Source of the DNA: Deinococcus detaillensis
GTDB lineage: Bacteria; Deinococcota; Deinococci; Deinococcales; Deinococcaceae
Assembly (NCBI RefSeq): GCF_007280555.1
Contig: NZ_VKDB01000002.1
Span: 1-64,000 of the forward strand
Direction: 5' to 3'
DNA length: 64,000 bases
A program made the translations under genes and the position numbers. The notes under the pieces are model-generated. The model had not been told where the DNA came from and did no database searches. It saw only the letters and a program-made list of their open reading frames with translations. Positions 18,939 to 27,628 of the stretch are shown in pieces; the first letter of the stretch is position 1; each line of letters begins with the position of its first letter.

Positions 18939-19838
18939 GTGCCCAGTTTTTTAACGCCGCAAACCCTCAGTTGGCTAGGGCGGGTTGTCCCAGACGCCAA
19001 ACTCGGCCGCGTCCAGCCGCTGGCGGGCAGCACTTCGGCCAGCGTTTACCGCCTTGACTTTACCAACAGATCGAGCGCGGTGCTGAGGCAGTTTGATGTG
19101 CTCCCCGATTGGCTGAAATTGGAGCCAGATTTGGCCCTACACGAAGCGCGAAGTTTAGAGCGGGCCGCCCAGATGAACTTGCCCACACCAAAGCTGCTGG
19201 CCTTCGACGAAAGCGGCAAGGAATGCGGCGTGCCGAGCGTGTTGATGTCGCATTTGGCAGGAACAGTGGAACTCAATCCACCGAATCTCACGGGCGAATT
19301 GGATCAACTCGCGGCAGCACTCTCGGAGATTCACCGCGTTTCTCCAACTGATTTCGGCTGGGCGTATGCGCCTTATGCCGACCTCAGCAAGCTGACCGTA
19401 CCGACTTGGACAACCGCGCCGCAAGCGTGGGCTGGGGCGATTGAACTTTTACAGGGGCCACGCCCGACTTTTACACCATGTTTCATTCACCGTGATTTTC
19501 ACCCCGCCAACGTGCTGCGGCAAAGCGGGCAAGTCAGCGGGGTGGTGGATTGGGTTAACGCTTGTGTCGGCCCAGCCGCAGCCGACGTGGGTCACTGCCA
19601 CCTCAATCTGGCTCAGATGTACGGTTTAGAGGCCGCCGACACCTTTAAAGCGGCTTATGCGCGCCATACAGGGCATCGGCAAGAACCGTACTGGGACGCG
19701 CTGAGCTTGGCAGACTTGGTGGACGGGCCAGAGCCACCGAAAGTTTACGCGGGCTGGCCTGCTTTTGGGCTGACTGGATTGACCGACGAACTGATTCGGG
19801 CGCGGTTAGATGCTTTCTTGCTGAGCTTAGATTTCTAG
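18939..19838 (+). CDS. Aminoglycoside phosphotransferase (APH)-fold kinase
   Basis: A 299-residue kinase-like protein. The catalytic loop FIHRDFHPANVL has the Brenner motif HxDxxxxN, and VVDWVNACVGPAAADVGH supplies the metal-binding Asp. The N-terminal lobe has the AGSTSASVYRLDF nucleotide-binding stretch. Family members phosphorylate aminoglycosides, choline, thiamine or other small hydroxylated substrates; the substrate here cannot be told. It diverges from wrbA and converges on mmsA. Confidence 0.88.
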   Translation: MPSFLTPQTLSWLGRVVPDAKLGRVQPLAGSTSASVYRLDFTNRSSAVLRQFDVLPDWLKLEPDLALHEARSLERAAQMNLPTPKLLAFDESGKECGVPSVLMSHLAGTVELNPPNLTGELDQLAAALSEIHRVSPTDFGWAYAPYADLSKLTVPTWTTAPQAWAGAIELLQGPRPTFTPCFIHRDFHPANVLRQSGQVSGVVDWVNACVGPAAADVGHCHLNLAQMYGLEAADTFKAAYARHTGHRQEPYWDALSLADLVDGPEPPKVYAGWPAFGLTGLTDELIRARLDAFLLSLDF

Positions 19839-19864
19839 GGTGGCTGCCTTCGCCACAGCTGTCT

Positions 19865-21382
19865 TTAACGTGTTTGGGGAAATCCCAGATCCACTTTGCT
19901 TCCCGCCGGATCAGGCCAGCGCGAAGTGATGACCTTGCTGCGGGTATAAAATTTGACGCCTTCGGGGCCGTACATGTGGGTGTCGCCAAACAAGCTGGCC
20001 TTCCAACCACCGAAGCTGTAATACGCCACCGGAACGGGAACCGGCACATTGACGCCCACCATCCCGACTTCCACATCAAACTGAAATTGGCGGGCCGCGC
20101 CTCCGTCACGGGTGAAAATAGCGGTGCCGTTGCCGAACTCGTTGTCGTTGATCAGCTTGAGGCCCTCAGCGTAACTTTCAGCCCGTACCACGCACAGCAC
20201 CGGCCCAAAAATTTCGTCGTCGTAGGCGTCCATGCCCGGTTTTACACCGTCGATCAGCGAGACGCCGAGGAAGAAGCCCTCATTGTCAAATTTGATGTCG
20301 CGCCCGTCTACCACCACTTTTGCGCCCTGCTCCTGCGCCGACTGGATGTAACCGGCCACCTTGTCGCGGTGCTCGCGGGTAATCAGCGGCCCCATTTCGT
20401 TGCCTTCCACGTCGCCCGCACCAATTTTCAATTTAGGAATGCGCTCTTGGACGGCCTCAATCAGCTTGTCACCTGCGTCACCCACCGCCACCACCACGCT
20501 GATCGCCATGCAGCGCTCGCCCGCCGAGCCGTAAGCGGCAGAGACGGCAGCGTCTGCGGCCATGCCGATGTCAGCGTCAGGCAGCACCAGCATGTGATTT
20601 TTGGCTCCACCGAGGGCTTGCACCCGCTTGCCGTTTTTGGTGCCGGTTTCGTAGATATATTTGGCAATCGGCGTAGACCCCACAAAGCTCACCGCAGCGA
20701 TGCCGGGATGTTCCAAAATGGCGTCCACCGCTTCTTTATCGCCGTGAACGACGCTGAACACGCCGTCCGGCAGGCCCGCGTCGCGCAGTAGTTCGGCCAA
20801 GAAGAGAGCGGCGGACGGGTCTTTTTCACTGGGCTTGAGAATGAAAGCGTTCCCGCAGGCCAGCGCGTTGCCGATCATCCACAGCGGCACCATCGCCGGA
20901 AAGTTGAATGGAGTGATGCCCGCCACCACGCCCAGCGGCTGCTGAATGCTGTACACGTCCACTCCGGTGCTGACCTGTTCAGAGTAGCCGCCGCGCAGCA
21001 AGGTGGGAATGCCGCAGGCGTATTCCACGTTCTCTATGCCGCGTGCGACCTCGCCCAGCGCGTCGCTGTGGACTTTGCCGTGTTCGCGGCTCACGATAGC
21101 GGCCAATTCGCTGCGCCTCGCTGACAGCAGTTCGCGGAACTTAAACATCACGCCCGAGCGCACACTCAGCGAGCTGGAACGCCACTTTCTGGCAGCGGCG
21201 GCAGCAATTTGCACGGCGGCGTCCAGTTCGGCTTTGCTGGCCAGCGGCACATGGGCCTGAACTTGTCCGGTGGCCGGATTGTAGACAGGAGCGGTGCGGC
21301 CCGATTTACCCTCAGCGGGCGCATTGCTGAGCCAATGGGTCAGGGTATGGACAGTAACGGGGGGTTCAGTGGTGGTTGTCAT
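19865..21382 (-). CDS. mmsA: CoA-acylating methylmalonate/malonate-semialdehyde dehydrogenase
   Basis: A 505-residue aldehyde dehydrogenase. Catalytic Cys291 lies in GSAGERCMAIS. The general-base region reads QALGGAKNH, lacking the usual ELGG glutamate, which is a hallmark of the CoA-dependent MMSDH group. It converts malonate or methylmalonate semialdehyde to acetyl- or propionyl-CoA with NAD+. AAGGAG lies 6 nt before the ATG. The aminotransferase upstream (45-bp gap) would supply malonate semialdehyde from beta-alanine, so the pair likely forms a short catabolic route for beta-alanine or related amino acids. Confidence 0.95.
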   Translation of the reverse strand: MTTTTEPPVTVHTLTHWLSNAPAEGKSGRTAPVYNPATGQVQAHVPLASKAELDAAVQIAAAAARKWRSSSLSVRSGVMFKFRELLSARRSELAAIVSREHGKVHSDALGEVARGIENVEYACGIPTLLRGGYSEQVSTGVDVYSIQQPLGVVAGITPFNFPAMVPLWMIGNALACGNAFILKPSEKDPSAALFLAELLRDAGLPDGVFSVVHGDKEAVDAILEHPGIAAVSFVGSTPIAKYIYETGTKNGKRVQALGGAKNHMLVLPDADIGMAADAAVSAAYGSAGERCMAISVVVAVGDAGDKLIEAVQERIPKLKIGAGDVEGNEMGPLITREHRDKVAGYIQSAQEQGAKVVVDGRDIKFDNEGFFLGVSLIDGVKPGMDAYDDEIFGPVLCVVRAESYAEGLKLINDNEFGNGTAIFTRDGGAARQFQFDVEVGMVGVNVPVPVPVAYYSFGGWKASLFGDTHMYGPEGVKFYTRSKVITSRWPDPAGSKVDLGFPQTR

Positions 21383-21427
21383 TTGGACTCCTTACGGCGA
21401 GGGGCTGAGTGAGCGCGGCGAATCTCT

Positions 21428-22774
21428 TCAATCCGCTGCTACTGGCCCCAAAATCATCTGATCCACCAAAGCCAGCGCTTCTTCATAGGCGTCTAAGCCA
21501 GCGTCCAGTTCTTCTTTAGTGATCACCAGCGGCGGGCAGACCCAGATCATATTGAAGCGGGTATAAGCATAAATGTGCTTGCTCTTGAGATACGAAGCCA
21601 GTTTGCCCATTTCCGGCGAAGTTCCGTTGAACGGTGCAAGCGGCTCTTTGGTCGCCTTGTCTTTGACGAGTTCCAACACACTAAACAAGCCGATGTAACG
21701 AACGTCACCTACACAAGCGAATTTGGTTTTCATGACTTCCAAGCGCTCGCCCAGATGCTTACCGAGTTCTAAGGTGTGTTCAAACAGGTTTTCGTCTTCG
21801 TAGACCTGCAAATTAGCAATCGCCGCCGCCAAACTCACCGGATGGCCGCTGTATGTCAAGCCCCCCGACAAAAAGTGATTTTCAAAGTAATCGGCAATCT
21901 TTTGGTTCACGATGACCGCGCCCAAAGGCATGTAACCGCTGGTCAGGCCCTTGGCACAAGTCACGATGTCCGGCGTAATGCCGTAATGCTGAGTAGCCAA
22001 CCATTTGCCAGTCCGCCCAAACCCACTCATTACCTCGTCGGTGATCAGCACAATCCCGTATTTGTCGCACAACGCACGCAGGCGCGGATAGTAACTGTCT
22101 GGTGGAATAAGGATACCGTTGCTACCCGTAATCCCTTCCACCAAAATAGCGGCAATGGTGTGCGGCCCTTCCATCTGAATGACTTCTTCAATGTGACTGA
22201 CGCTGCCCTCTTCCCACTGCTCGGCGGTCATCCCCATCGGAGGGCGGTACATGTAGGGATCAAACACGCGCACGATGCCCGGAATGCCCGGCTCGACGGG
22301 CCAGCGGCGCGGGTCGCCCGAAGCGCTCATACTGCCCATCGTCGCGCCGTGATAGCTGCGGTAACGGGTGATGATTTTGTCGCGCCCGGTGTAGAGGCGG
22401 GCCATTTTCATGGCGTTTTCGTTGGCTTCACTACCGCCCAGTGTAAAAAAGCTCTTGGCGAGGCCGGTGACTTCGCTCAGCTTCTTGCCGAGTTCGGCCC
22501 GCACATCGGTGGCAAAACTGGGGCCAGCGAAACACATCTTGTCGACCTGGTCTTTGATGGCCTGCAAGACTTTGGGGTGCTGATGGCCCACGTTGATATT
22601 GATGAGCTGCGAGGCCATATCCAGCCAACTGTTGCCGTCAGCGTCAAAGAAATAGCTGCCTTTTCCTCCAGTCATGTGAATCGGGTGGGTCTGGTTTTGC
22701 ACGCTCCACGAAAAGAGAGTGTACTCGCGGTTATCGGCGATGACTTGGTCGGTGTTGGGATGGGCTTCGGGCAT
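21428..22774 (-). CDS. Class III omega-aminotransferase (beta-alanine/pyruvate type)
   Basis: A 448-residue PLP enzyme. The PLP Lys is Lys275 in TCAKGLTSGYMPLG, with conserved Asp246 in ITDEVMSGFGRTGK and the phosphate-binding GGSEANENAMK. This sequence group acts on omega-amines such as beta-alanine, 3-aminoisobutyrate or taurine with pyruvate or 2-oxoglutarate. GGGAGG precedes the ATG. Placement directly before mmsA argues for beta-alanine or 3-aminoisobutyrate as donor; this is contextual. Confidence 0.92.
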   Translation of the reverse strand: MPEAHPNTDQVIADNREYTLFSWSVQNQTHPIHMTGGKGSYFFDADGNSWLDMASQLININVGHQHPKVLQAIKDQVDKMCFAGPSFATDVRAELGKKLSEVTGLAKSFFTLGGSEANENAMKMARLYTGRDKIITRYRSYHGATMGSMSASGDPRRWPVEPGIPGIVRVFDPYMYRPPMGMTAEQWEEGSVSHIEEVIQMEGPHTIAAILVEGITGSNGILIPPDSYYPRLRALCDKYGIVLITDEVMSGFGRTGKWLATQHYGITPDIVTCAKGLTSGYMPLGAVIVNQKIADYFENHFLSGGLTYSGHPVSLAAAIANLQVYEDENLFEHTLELGKHLGERLEVMKTKFACVGDVRYIGLFSVLELVKDKATKEPLAPFNGTSPEMGKLASYLKSKHIYAYTRFNMIWVCPPLVITKEELDAGLDAYEEALALVDQMILGPVAAD

Positions 22775-22858
22775 AAGTTGGCCTCCCTTGAGTTGAAGGT
22801 TCTCAGTCTAGGACAAACGCTCCCGCTGTGCCAGATGAGCCGAGCCCATTCGGCTCAG

Positions 22859-24271
22859 TTACTCCGCCAGATCCGCTTTTAAGTCTTTGACCAGGCCCGC
22901 CAGCCGCTTCTTGGCAGCAGCAGCGCTGGCTTCCCGAAACAGCTTGGAAGCGCTGATTTTGCCGGTCGTACAGAGTTTCTCAAGACTGTGAAACTCAGTG
23001 TCACTGAGCTGACCTTTGAGCAATATTTTCAGGGACGGACGGGCACTGACCCACTGCTCAGCAGGCGAGAGTTCAAGTAAAGTGCCTTGCTCATCTTCAT
23101 CGGGCAAGACCAATGGTTTGACTGTACTCGCTTTGCCCACTGCACTTTTTTCCGGCTTGGGCTTGCGTTGCTCTGGGGGCGCGTAGCGCTCTTCGGCATC
23201 GGCCAAGATATCCCAGGCGTAAGCGCCCCGGCTGCGGCGAATGGTGGGAGTTTGCGCTAAAATCGCTTCGGCTAAACTCACCCGGTCTTCCACGAAAGTC
23301 ACGGGTGAAGCGCGGACAAATTTTTTGGCCATACTGTCGCTGACACTCATGGCTTTGATGCGCCCGACTAGCAAAAGTTGCTCTGGCGTTAAGGGATGGT
23401 CAGGGCGCTGGGCGTTGAAGGTGTAGATGATCTCCTGCGCCGAGCCGCGCCCCAAGTACTCCACGGATTTCAAAAATTCGCGCCGAACGAGTTCGCTGTG
23501 TGGTGGCTCAATCGCCCGCCGAATCCGGTCAGGCGTGAGGTCGCTGAGGCGCAGCAGCTTGCCCCAATCAATCAGAGCCATTTTCAGCACTTGAGTGCGC
23601 TGAGCTTCCTCGTCACTGAACAGCAGAGCGTCCAGCAAACGGTACATAATCCCCGCTTGATTGGACGGCAGCGAGAGCATAAAATCCAAGTCCACCGGCT
23701 TGAGGTGTCGCGCCCGCAAATTCTCGGCAATGTCACGCGGCAAAGTCACGCGCAATTTGGTACCGCTGCCGAAGGTCTTTGGATTGAGCGAAGTGCCGGT
23801 CAAATTGATGTCTTCCAACTTATCGACGAAGCGGAATGTGGCCCGCCGCACACCTTTGCCGCTTTGGTCAATCCAGCCGCTGATGCGGTAGGTGGTGCCG
23901 GTGAGGCGCATCAGGCCGTCGTGAAGCTGCTGATAGGATTTGCCGCTGTCGTTGCGCCCCATCGCCTTAAGCAGTTCGTAGGGGGTAATCAGAACGCCGT
24001 CTCCAACAGGGCAACCCTGTTCCAAGTACATGTTGGTCAGCACCAGCATCAGGTCGTTGTCGGGGCCGTGCGGATAGCCGTAAGCGTTGCCCAAACACTC
24101 CACGTTCATGGCCCGGCCCGCGATCTCAAAAGAGTGTTCCCAAGTGGTCTCACCGGGCTTGAGCCGCTTTTGGAAGCTGATCAGCGAGGCCTGCGCCAAA
24201 TTGATTTCATCAAACCGAATGCTGATTTGAGAAACGCTAATTGGGGCCAACTCGCCTTTGACCACGGTCAT
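22859..24271 (-). CDS. repA: Plasmid replication initiator protein (RepA/RPA type)
   Basis: A 470-residue replication initiator. Typical segments are WEHSFEIAGRAMNVECLGNAYGYPHG, GRNDSGKSYQQLHDGLMRL (first winged-helix region), TFRFVDKLEDINLTG and LDALLFSDEEAQ. The C-terminal ~120 residues are charged and low in complexity. This matches the replication initiator A family of Deinococcus and proteobacterial plasmids. It binds iterons to open the origin; nine iterons lie about 230 bp upstream of its start. The ATG at 24271 follows TAGTTT by 5 nt, suggesting leaderless expression; an in-frame start at 24304 is the alternative. No parA or parB is adjacent. Confidence 0.9.
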   Translation of the reverse strand: MTVVKGELAPISVSQISIRFDEINLAQASLISFQKRLKPGETTWEHSFEIAGRAMNVECLGNAYGYPHGPDNDLMLVLTNMYLEQGCPVGDGVLITPYELLKAMGRNDSGKSYQQLHDGLMRLTGTTYRISGWIDQSGKGVRRATFRFVDKLEDINLTGTSLNPKTFGSGTKLRVTLPRDIAENLRARHLKPVDLDFMLSLPSNQAGIMYRLLDALLFSDEEAQRTQVLKMALIDWGKLLRLSDLTPDRIRRAIEPPHSELVRREFLKSVEYLGRGSAQEIIYTFNAQRPDHPLTPEQLLLVGRIKAMSVSDSMAKKFVRASPVTFVEDRVSLAEAILAQTPTIRRSRGAYAWDILADAEERYAPPEQRKPKPEKSAVGKASTVKPLVLPDEDEQGTLLELSPAEQWVSARPSLKILLKGQLSDTEFHSLEKLCTTGKISASKLFREASAAAAKKRLAGLVKDLKADLAE

Positions 24272-24391
24272 AACCCAAACTAACACATCTGGGCGAGCCG
24301 TCAAGAGCCGCCCACAAGCGGCAAAACACGCTCGAAAATGCTTCGAAACCGCTTTATGAGAGAAGAATGTGACGCTACTTACCGCCGCCCT

Positions 24392-24470
24392 TGATGATGA
24401 TTCAAATCTTTTAATATCTTTTAAAGCTTTAAAAGAAAAAGATATTGAAGATCATCATCAAGGAATTTTG
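24392..24470. other. AT-rich palindromic segment, candidate DNA unwinding element
   Basis: A strongly AT-rich stretch holds nested inverted repeats: GATGATGAT with ATCATCATC at the ends, AATATCTTTT with AAAAGATATT inside, and CTTTTAAAGCTTTAAAAG at the centre. It lies between repA and the iterons, where an origin's melting region is expected. Confidence 0.6.
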
Positions 24471-24501
24471 GCAAATGCTGTCTCAGACGGCAAATTCTGA
24501 G

Positions 24502-24821
24502 CAAACCCACCGAATGTCACGGGCGAAATCGCTCCAAACCCACCGAATGTCACGGGCGAATTTTGGCAAACCCACCGAATGTCACGGGCGAATAGAAAAT
24601 CAAACCCACCGAATGTCACGGGCGAATTTCACCCAAACCCACCGAATGTCACGGGCGGAATTAAATCCCGTTGTAGCCGATTATCCTCAAACCCACCGAA
24701 TGTCACGGGCGAATTTAGGAATTTGATCACCTAAACCCACCGAATGTCACGGGCGAATTTCGGCAAACCCACCGAATGTCACGGGCGAAATTATTCCAAA
24801 CCCACCGAATGTCACGGGCGA
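24502..24821. repeat. Origin of replication: nine direct repeats (iterons)
   Basis: Nine copies of a 25-bp unit (core CCCACCGAATGTCACGGGCG) start at 24502, 24535, 24567, 24601, 24634, 24688, 24732, 24764 and 24797. Intervals are 33, 32, 34, 33, 54, 44, 32 and 33 bp, close to whole numbers of helical turns, so bound RepA molecules would line up on one face. Only the fifth copy varies at its end (GGCGGA) and the seventh at its first base. The arrangement next to repA is that of an iteron-controlled plasmid origin. Confidence 0.93.
24681..24689 (+). other. DnaA-box-like sequence TTATCCTCA within the origin
   Basis: TTATCCTCA differs from the DnaA box TTATCCACA at one base. It sits in the widened 54-bp gap between iterons 5 and 6, where the spacing leaves room for a second protein. 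Confidence 0.45.
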
Positions 24822-24874
24822 ATTTTTTGGAACAGCAGAAAACTGGAGCCCTATTCAAGAGCAAAGATGAGACG

Positions 24875-24906
24875 AAAAATCGCCCAACTTGATAGGAAGT
24901 TGGGCG
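24875..24906 (-). terminator. Terminator of the urate operon
   Basis: CGCCCAACTT (24881-24890) and AAGTTGGGCG (24897-24906) form a perfect 10-bp stem with a 6-nt loop. On the minus strand ATTTTTCG follows. It lies downstream of the HIU hydrolase gene and keeps that transcript out of the origin. Confidence 0.85.
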
Positions 24907-24959
24907 GAATTTGTCTAGATTTTAGTCTTATGGTTTTCTTAACTAAGCTAAGTATTGAT

Positions 24960-25319
24960 TTAGCTCCCTCTATAAGTGCTGTAAGACCAAGGCGAAACGA
25001 GCAGTGGAATGTGGTAGTGGGCCTCTGTATCTCCCACCGTGAAACGCAACGTCACGATATCTAGGAAGGGAGGCTGTGCGGTGGCTCCGAACGTGCTGAA
25101 GTACTCCGCGACGTGAAAAGTCAGCTCATAGGTTCCTTTCTCCAACGCTCCACGTTCAATCAGTGGCTGGTCGGTGCGTCCGTCGGCATTGGTGGTGGCG
25201 GTTTTGAGGGACGTACGGTTTTGTCCATCCACCCGCACCAATTCGATCTGTACGCCCGCTGCTGGGCAGCCCCTTGCCGTGTCTAAGACGTGGGTGCTGA
25301 GTCCGGCTTGGCCTGCCAT
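24960..25319 (-). CDS. uraH: 5-hydroxyisourate hydrolase
   Basis: A 119-residue transthyretin-related enzyme that hydrolyses 5-hydroxyisourate, the unstable uricase product, to OHCU. Signatures are LSTHVLDTARGCPA near the N-terminus (catalytic His9), the central GRTDQPL, and the C-terminal tetrapeptide YRGS in SPWSYSTYRGS. The length is normal. The start overlaps the uricase stop (TAATG), so the two are translationally coupled. It is the last gene of the uraD-uricase-uraH operon. Confidence 0.96.
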   Translation of the reverse strand: MAGQAGLSTHVLDTARGCPAAGVQIELVRVDGQNRTSLKTATTNADGRTDQPLIERGALEKGTYELTFHVAEYFSTFGATAQPPFLDIVTLRFTVGDTEAHYHIPLLVSPWSYSTYRGS

Positions 25320-26200
25320 TAAGCCCGCTCCACCCAGCCCTCGATTTGGCCGTAAGGGTCGGCGTCGGCGTGAAAGACGCTCTTGGGGTTGGTGACGCCG
25401 TGGCGCTCGGTGTTGTACTGGATGTGGTGGCGGTTGGGAAAAGCGAAGTGAATCCGGCTGATTTCGGGGCAGCGGGTCAACACCGTTTCACCGATTTTGT
25501 AGAGGGTGGCCTGCATACTGGCCGAGTAGTGATCGGTGAAGGTGTCCATCAGCGAGGTGTAGACGCGCTGCCATACGTCGTCATAGTCGCACTCGTCGAC
25601 TTGATATTCCCACTTGGCCGTGACCACGGTGGCCAGAATGCGGTCATTGGTTTCGGGCAGGGTGGTGAATGGCTCTTTGAGGTAGCCTTCCCAGCCGCTC
25701 TGAGTGGTCTTGAGGATGTACAGCTCGTCGATGCCGCTGGTGACGGTAAACGTTTTGCCGTCGCCTTCTACGACTGCGGTGTGCTTGGGCATTTGGCGAA
25801 CGAAAGCGTGGTCGTGGGCCTCGCCGTTGGACTGCATCCGGTCCCAGAGATGTTCGGTGAAGTAAGCGGTGGCGCTGGTCACCTTGGGGCCTTGCTCGAC
25901 GAAGTGCCGAATCAGGTGCTTGCCGTACTCCTCGACGCTGCTGGTCAGGCCGTCTACTGCCAGGCCGTAAATGGTGTTGCGGACGGTGTCGGTGGCCAGC
26001 AAATCGGTATTGTCGCCTCCCACGTGGGCCGGGTCAAAATCGCCGCGCATGGCAACACGTACCCAGACGTCTTTGATTTCGTGCTTGGGCTGGTCGCGGA
26101 AGACTTTAAAGAGGCGCACGTCGGCTTTGCCGTAGTGGTTGTCGCCCATTTTGACCTTGACTTTGGTTTCGGTGGTGCTGTTGGGGATGGTCTGGGTCAT
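25319..26200 (-). CDS. Urate oxidase (uricase)
   Basis: A 293-residue cofactor-free uricase that oxidises urate to 5-hydroxyisourate with O2. Family marks are NHYGKADVRLFKVFR (active-site Lys region), LLATDTVRNTIYGLA (the Thr of the catalytic dyad) and the later YKIGETVLTRCPEISRIHF. There is no peroxisomal tail, as expected in a bacterium. It lies between uraD (55-bp gap) and uraH (1-bp overlap). A HucR-type operator upstream of uraD points to induction by urate. Confidence 0.97.
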   Translation of the reverse strand: MTQTIPNSTTETKVKVKMGDNHYGKADVRLFKVFRDQPKHEIKDVWVRVAMRGDFDPAHVGGDNTDLLATDTVRNTIYGLAVDGLTSSVEEYGKHLIRHFVEQGPKVTSATAYFTEHLWDRMQSNGEAHDHAFVRQMPKHTAVVEGDGKTFTVTSGIDELYILKTTQSGWEGYLKEPFTTLPETNDRILATVVTAKWEYQVDECDYDDVWQRVYTSLMDTFTDHYSASMQATLYKIGETVLTRCPEISRIHFAFPNRHHIQYNTERHGVTNPKSVFHADADPYGQIEGWVERA

Positions 26201-26255
26201 GTTGATTCTCCTAATTGGGATGAATGTGGAAGCCGCTGATTGACGAATCTAGTGG

Positions 26256-26789
26256 TTAGCGGACGAGGTCTAAAATCCGCAGGCGGGCGATTCGGCTGAT
26301 TTCAAACAGGGCGGCGGCCCGTTCTTGATCAGGGGTGTTGCTCAGACGGCTTCGGGCGCCCTCAAAAATGCTGGCTTTGGTGTTTTCGCGCACGCACACC
26401 ACGTAAGGCAAGCCGAACTTCTGGTGATACGCTTCATTAAGGCGCTGAAACTCAGCAAATTCGTCGGCGCTGAGGTTGCCTAGGCCCGCTGAGGCTTGCT
26501 CGCTGGCGCTTTCGGGAGTGATCTCTCCGGCTAGTGCTGCTTTACCGGCCAGATCGGGGTGGGCACGAATCAGCGAGAGCTGCGCGGCTGAAGCGTCGGC
26601 TGTCACGGCGGCGCTGAAAGCCTGCGCGATGTCCTCAGCACCTCCGAAAGGCCGTGCTTTGGCCGCTGCTGCAGCGTACTGAGGCGAGTTCTCCAGCACG
26701 CCGCCAAAATAATCGGCGAAGGCCTGGGGCGTCATGGCATTGATCTCAGCCAAACTGAGCGCGGTGGGCGAGTGGGTGATCTGGATCAA
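26256..26789 (-). CDS. uraD: OHCU decarboxylase
   Basis: A 177-residue enzyme that decarboxylates 2-oxo-4-hydroxy-4-carboxy-5-ureidoimidazoline to (S)-allantoin. Motifs are FADYFGGVLENSP, IRAHPDLAGKAAL (the catalytic His region) and FQRLNEAYHQKFGLPYVVCVRE. Translation begins at a TTG (26789) preceded by GGAGG at 6 nt, which decides the start. It is the first gene of the urate operon, and its strong promoter carries a HucR-type palindrome in the early transcribed region. Confidence 0.95.
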   Translation of the reverse strand: MIQITHSPTALSLAEINAMTPQAFADYFGGVLENSPQYAAAAAKARPFGGAEDIAQAFSAAVTADASAAQLSLIRAHPDLAGKAALAGEITPESASEQASAGLGNLSADEFAEFQRLNEAYHQKFGLPYVVCVRENTKASIFEGARSRLSNTPDQERAAALFEISRIARLRILDLVR

Positions 26790-26845
26790 CAGAAACCTCC
26801 AAAGGCTTGAGTGAGAAACGGCGGGTGAGTCAGGTAGTAAAAAAC

Positions 26846-26863
26846 TACTTAGACGCCTAAGTA
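26846..26863. promoter_or_regulatory. HucR-type operator upstream of uraD
   Basis: TACTTAGACGCCTAAGTA is a perfect 7+4+7 palindrome. It lies 57 bp before the uraD start and just downstream of the promoter's start point. HucR of D. radiodurans is known to bind a palindrome in the hucR-uricase intergenic region and to let go when urate binds. A near-identical site is at 57649-57666. Confidence 0.85.
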
Positions 26864-26876
26864 TTTTGGTATGCTC

Positions 26877-26905
26877 ATCTTAAGTAAGGGCTCGGCTCTT
26901 GTCAA
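26877..26905 (-). promoter_or_regulatory. Promoter of the uraD-uricase-uraH operon
   Basis: On the minus strand TTGACA (26900-26905) and TAAGAT (26877-26882) are 17 nt apart, a near-consensus promoter. The predicted start is near 26870, directly before the HucR-type palindrome. Confidence 0.75.
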
Positions 26906-27067
26906 GCCGTCTGCTGCTCTGCCTTCTTGCGTTATGCCTACCCTTCGGCCACCACTCACGACCAGAGGGCCGCGCTGGGAAACAAGAGGGCGCAGAAATG
27001 AGGAGCGACAGATTTTTACCCGATGACAAAAGACTGTGTTAAGCTCACTGCCGAAGTGAGTCCCCGC

Positions 27068-27616
27068 ATGACATCAACCACTGCCCCAGCGCCTAGCAGC
27101 GATCTGCCTACCACCGCCCGGCTCCTTGAGAGGATTCGGGAAGATTGGGCGCAGCTTCGCCCCGAACTCGACCCTCAACCGATGCTGACGGTGCTGCTGC
27201 TTGACCGCCTGCACAGTGCGCTATCGCGCCGCATCGAGCAGACGTATTTCGAATCGGACATCAACGCTTCCAACTGGGATCTGCTGCTGACTTTGCTGCG
27301 CTCGGCACCGCCAGAAGGCCTGACGCCCAGTGAGCTCAGCCAACTCAGCGCCATTTCGGGGGCTTCGATCACCAATAGGGTGGCGCGGCTGCTCGACAAA
27401 AAGTTGGTGGAGCGGGTGGTGAGTGCGCAAGACCGCCGCTCGGCCCAGATTCGGTTGACGCCCACAGGCCGGGCGCTGACCGAGAAGCTACTGACGCCGC
27501 ATGTCGAGAATGAAACGCAGGTGCTGAGCGTCCTCAGCCAAGAAGAGCAGCGCACCTTGGAGCGCCTAGCCCTCAAATTGGTCAGCCATTTGGAGCGCCA
27601 AACCGCTCAGGAGTAA
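27068..27616 (+). CDS. hucR: MarR-family urate-responsive repressor HucR
   Basis: A 182-residue MarR regulator. The winged-helix core includes NWDLLLTLLRSAPPEGLTPSE, SGASITNRVARLLDKKLVER and the wing QDRRSAQIRLTPTGRAL, closely resembling D. radiodurans HucR. An extra N-terminal helix (TARLLERIREDWAQL) is the family's distinctive urate-pocket element, and a Trp in that helix and one in the NWDLLL helix are present. It should repress the divergent uricase operon and itself. The start at 27068 fits the family's length; an in-frame ATG at 27023 would add 15 residues. Neither has a clear ribosome binding site. A small hairpin (CTCACT/AGTGAG, 27044-27060) lies just before the chosen start. Confidence 0.92.
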   Translation: MTSTTAPAPSSDLPTTARLLERIREDWAQLRPELDPQPMLTVLLLDRLHSALSRRIEQTYFESDINASNWDLLLTLLRSAPPEGLTPSELSQLSAISGASITNRVARLLDKKLVERVVSAQDRRSAQIRLTPTGRALTEKLLTPHVENETQVLSVLSQEEQRTLERLALKLVSHLERQTAQE

Positions 27617-27628
27617 AACCCGCTCAAA

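Noticed and set aside
24502..24821. CRISPR array
   Set aside because: Spacers between the 25-bp repeats are only about 7-9 bp in most gaps and are AT-rich; there are no cas genes; repA is adjacent. Iterons explain it.
24445..25064. Open frames coding for repeated THRMSRAN or TECHGR blocks
   Set aside because: They are translations of the iterons in two frames; no ribosome binding site and no protein-like composition.
27044..27060. Terminator in the hucR leader
   Set aside because: The stem is 6 bp with no following T-run and lies directly before the start codon; more likely incidental.
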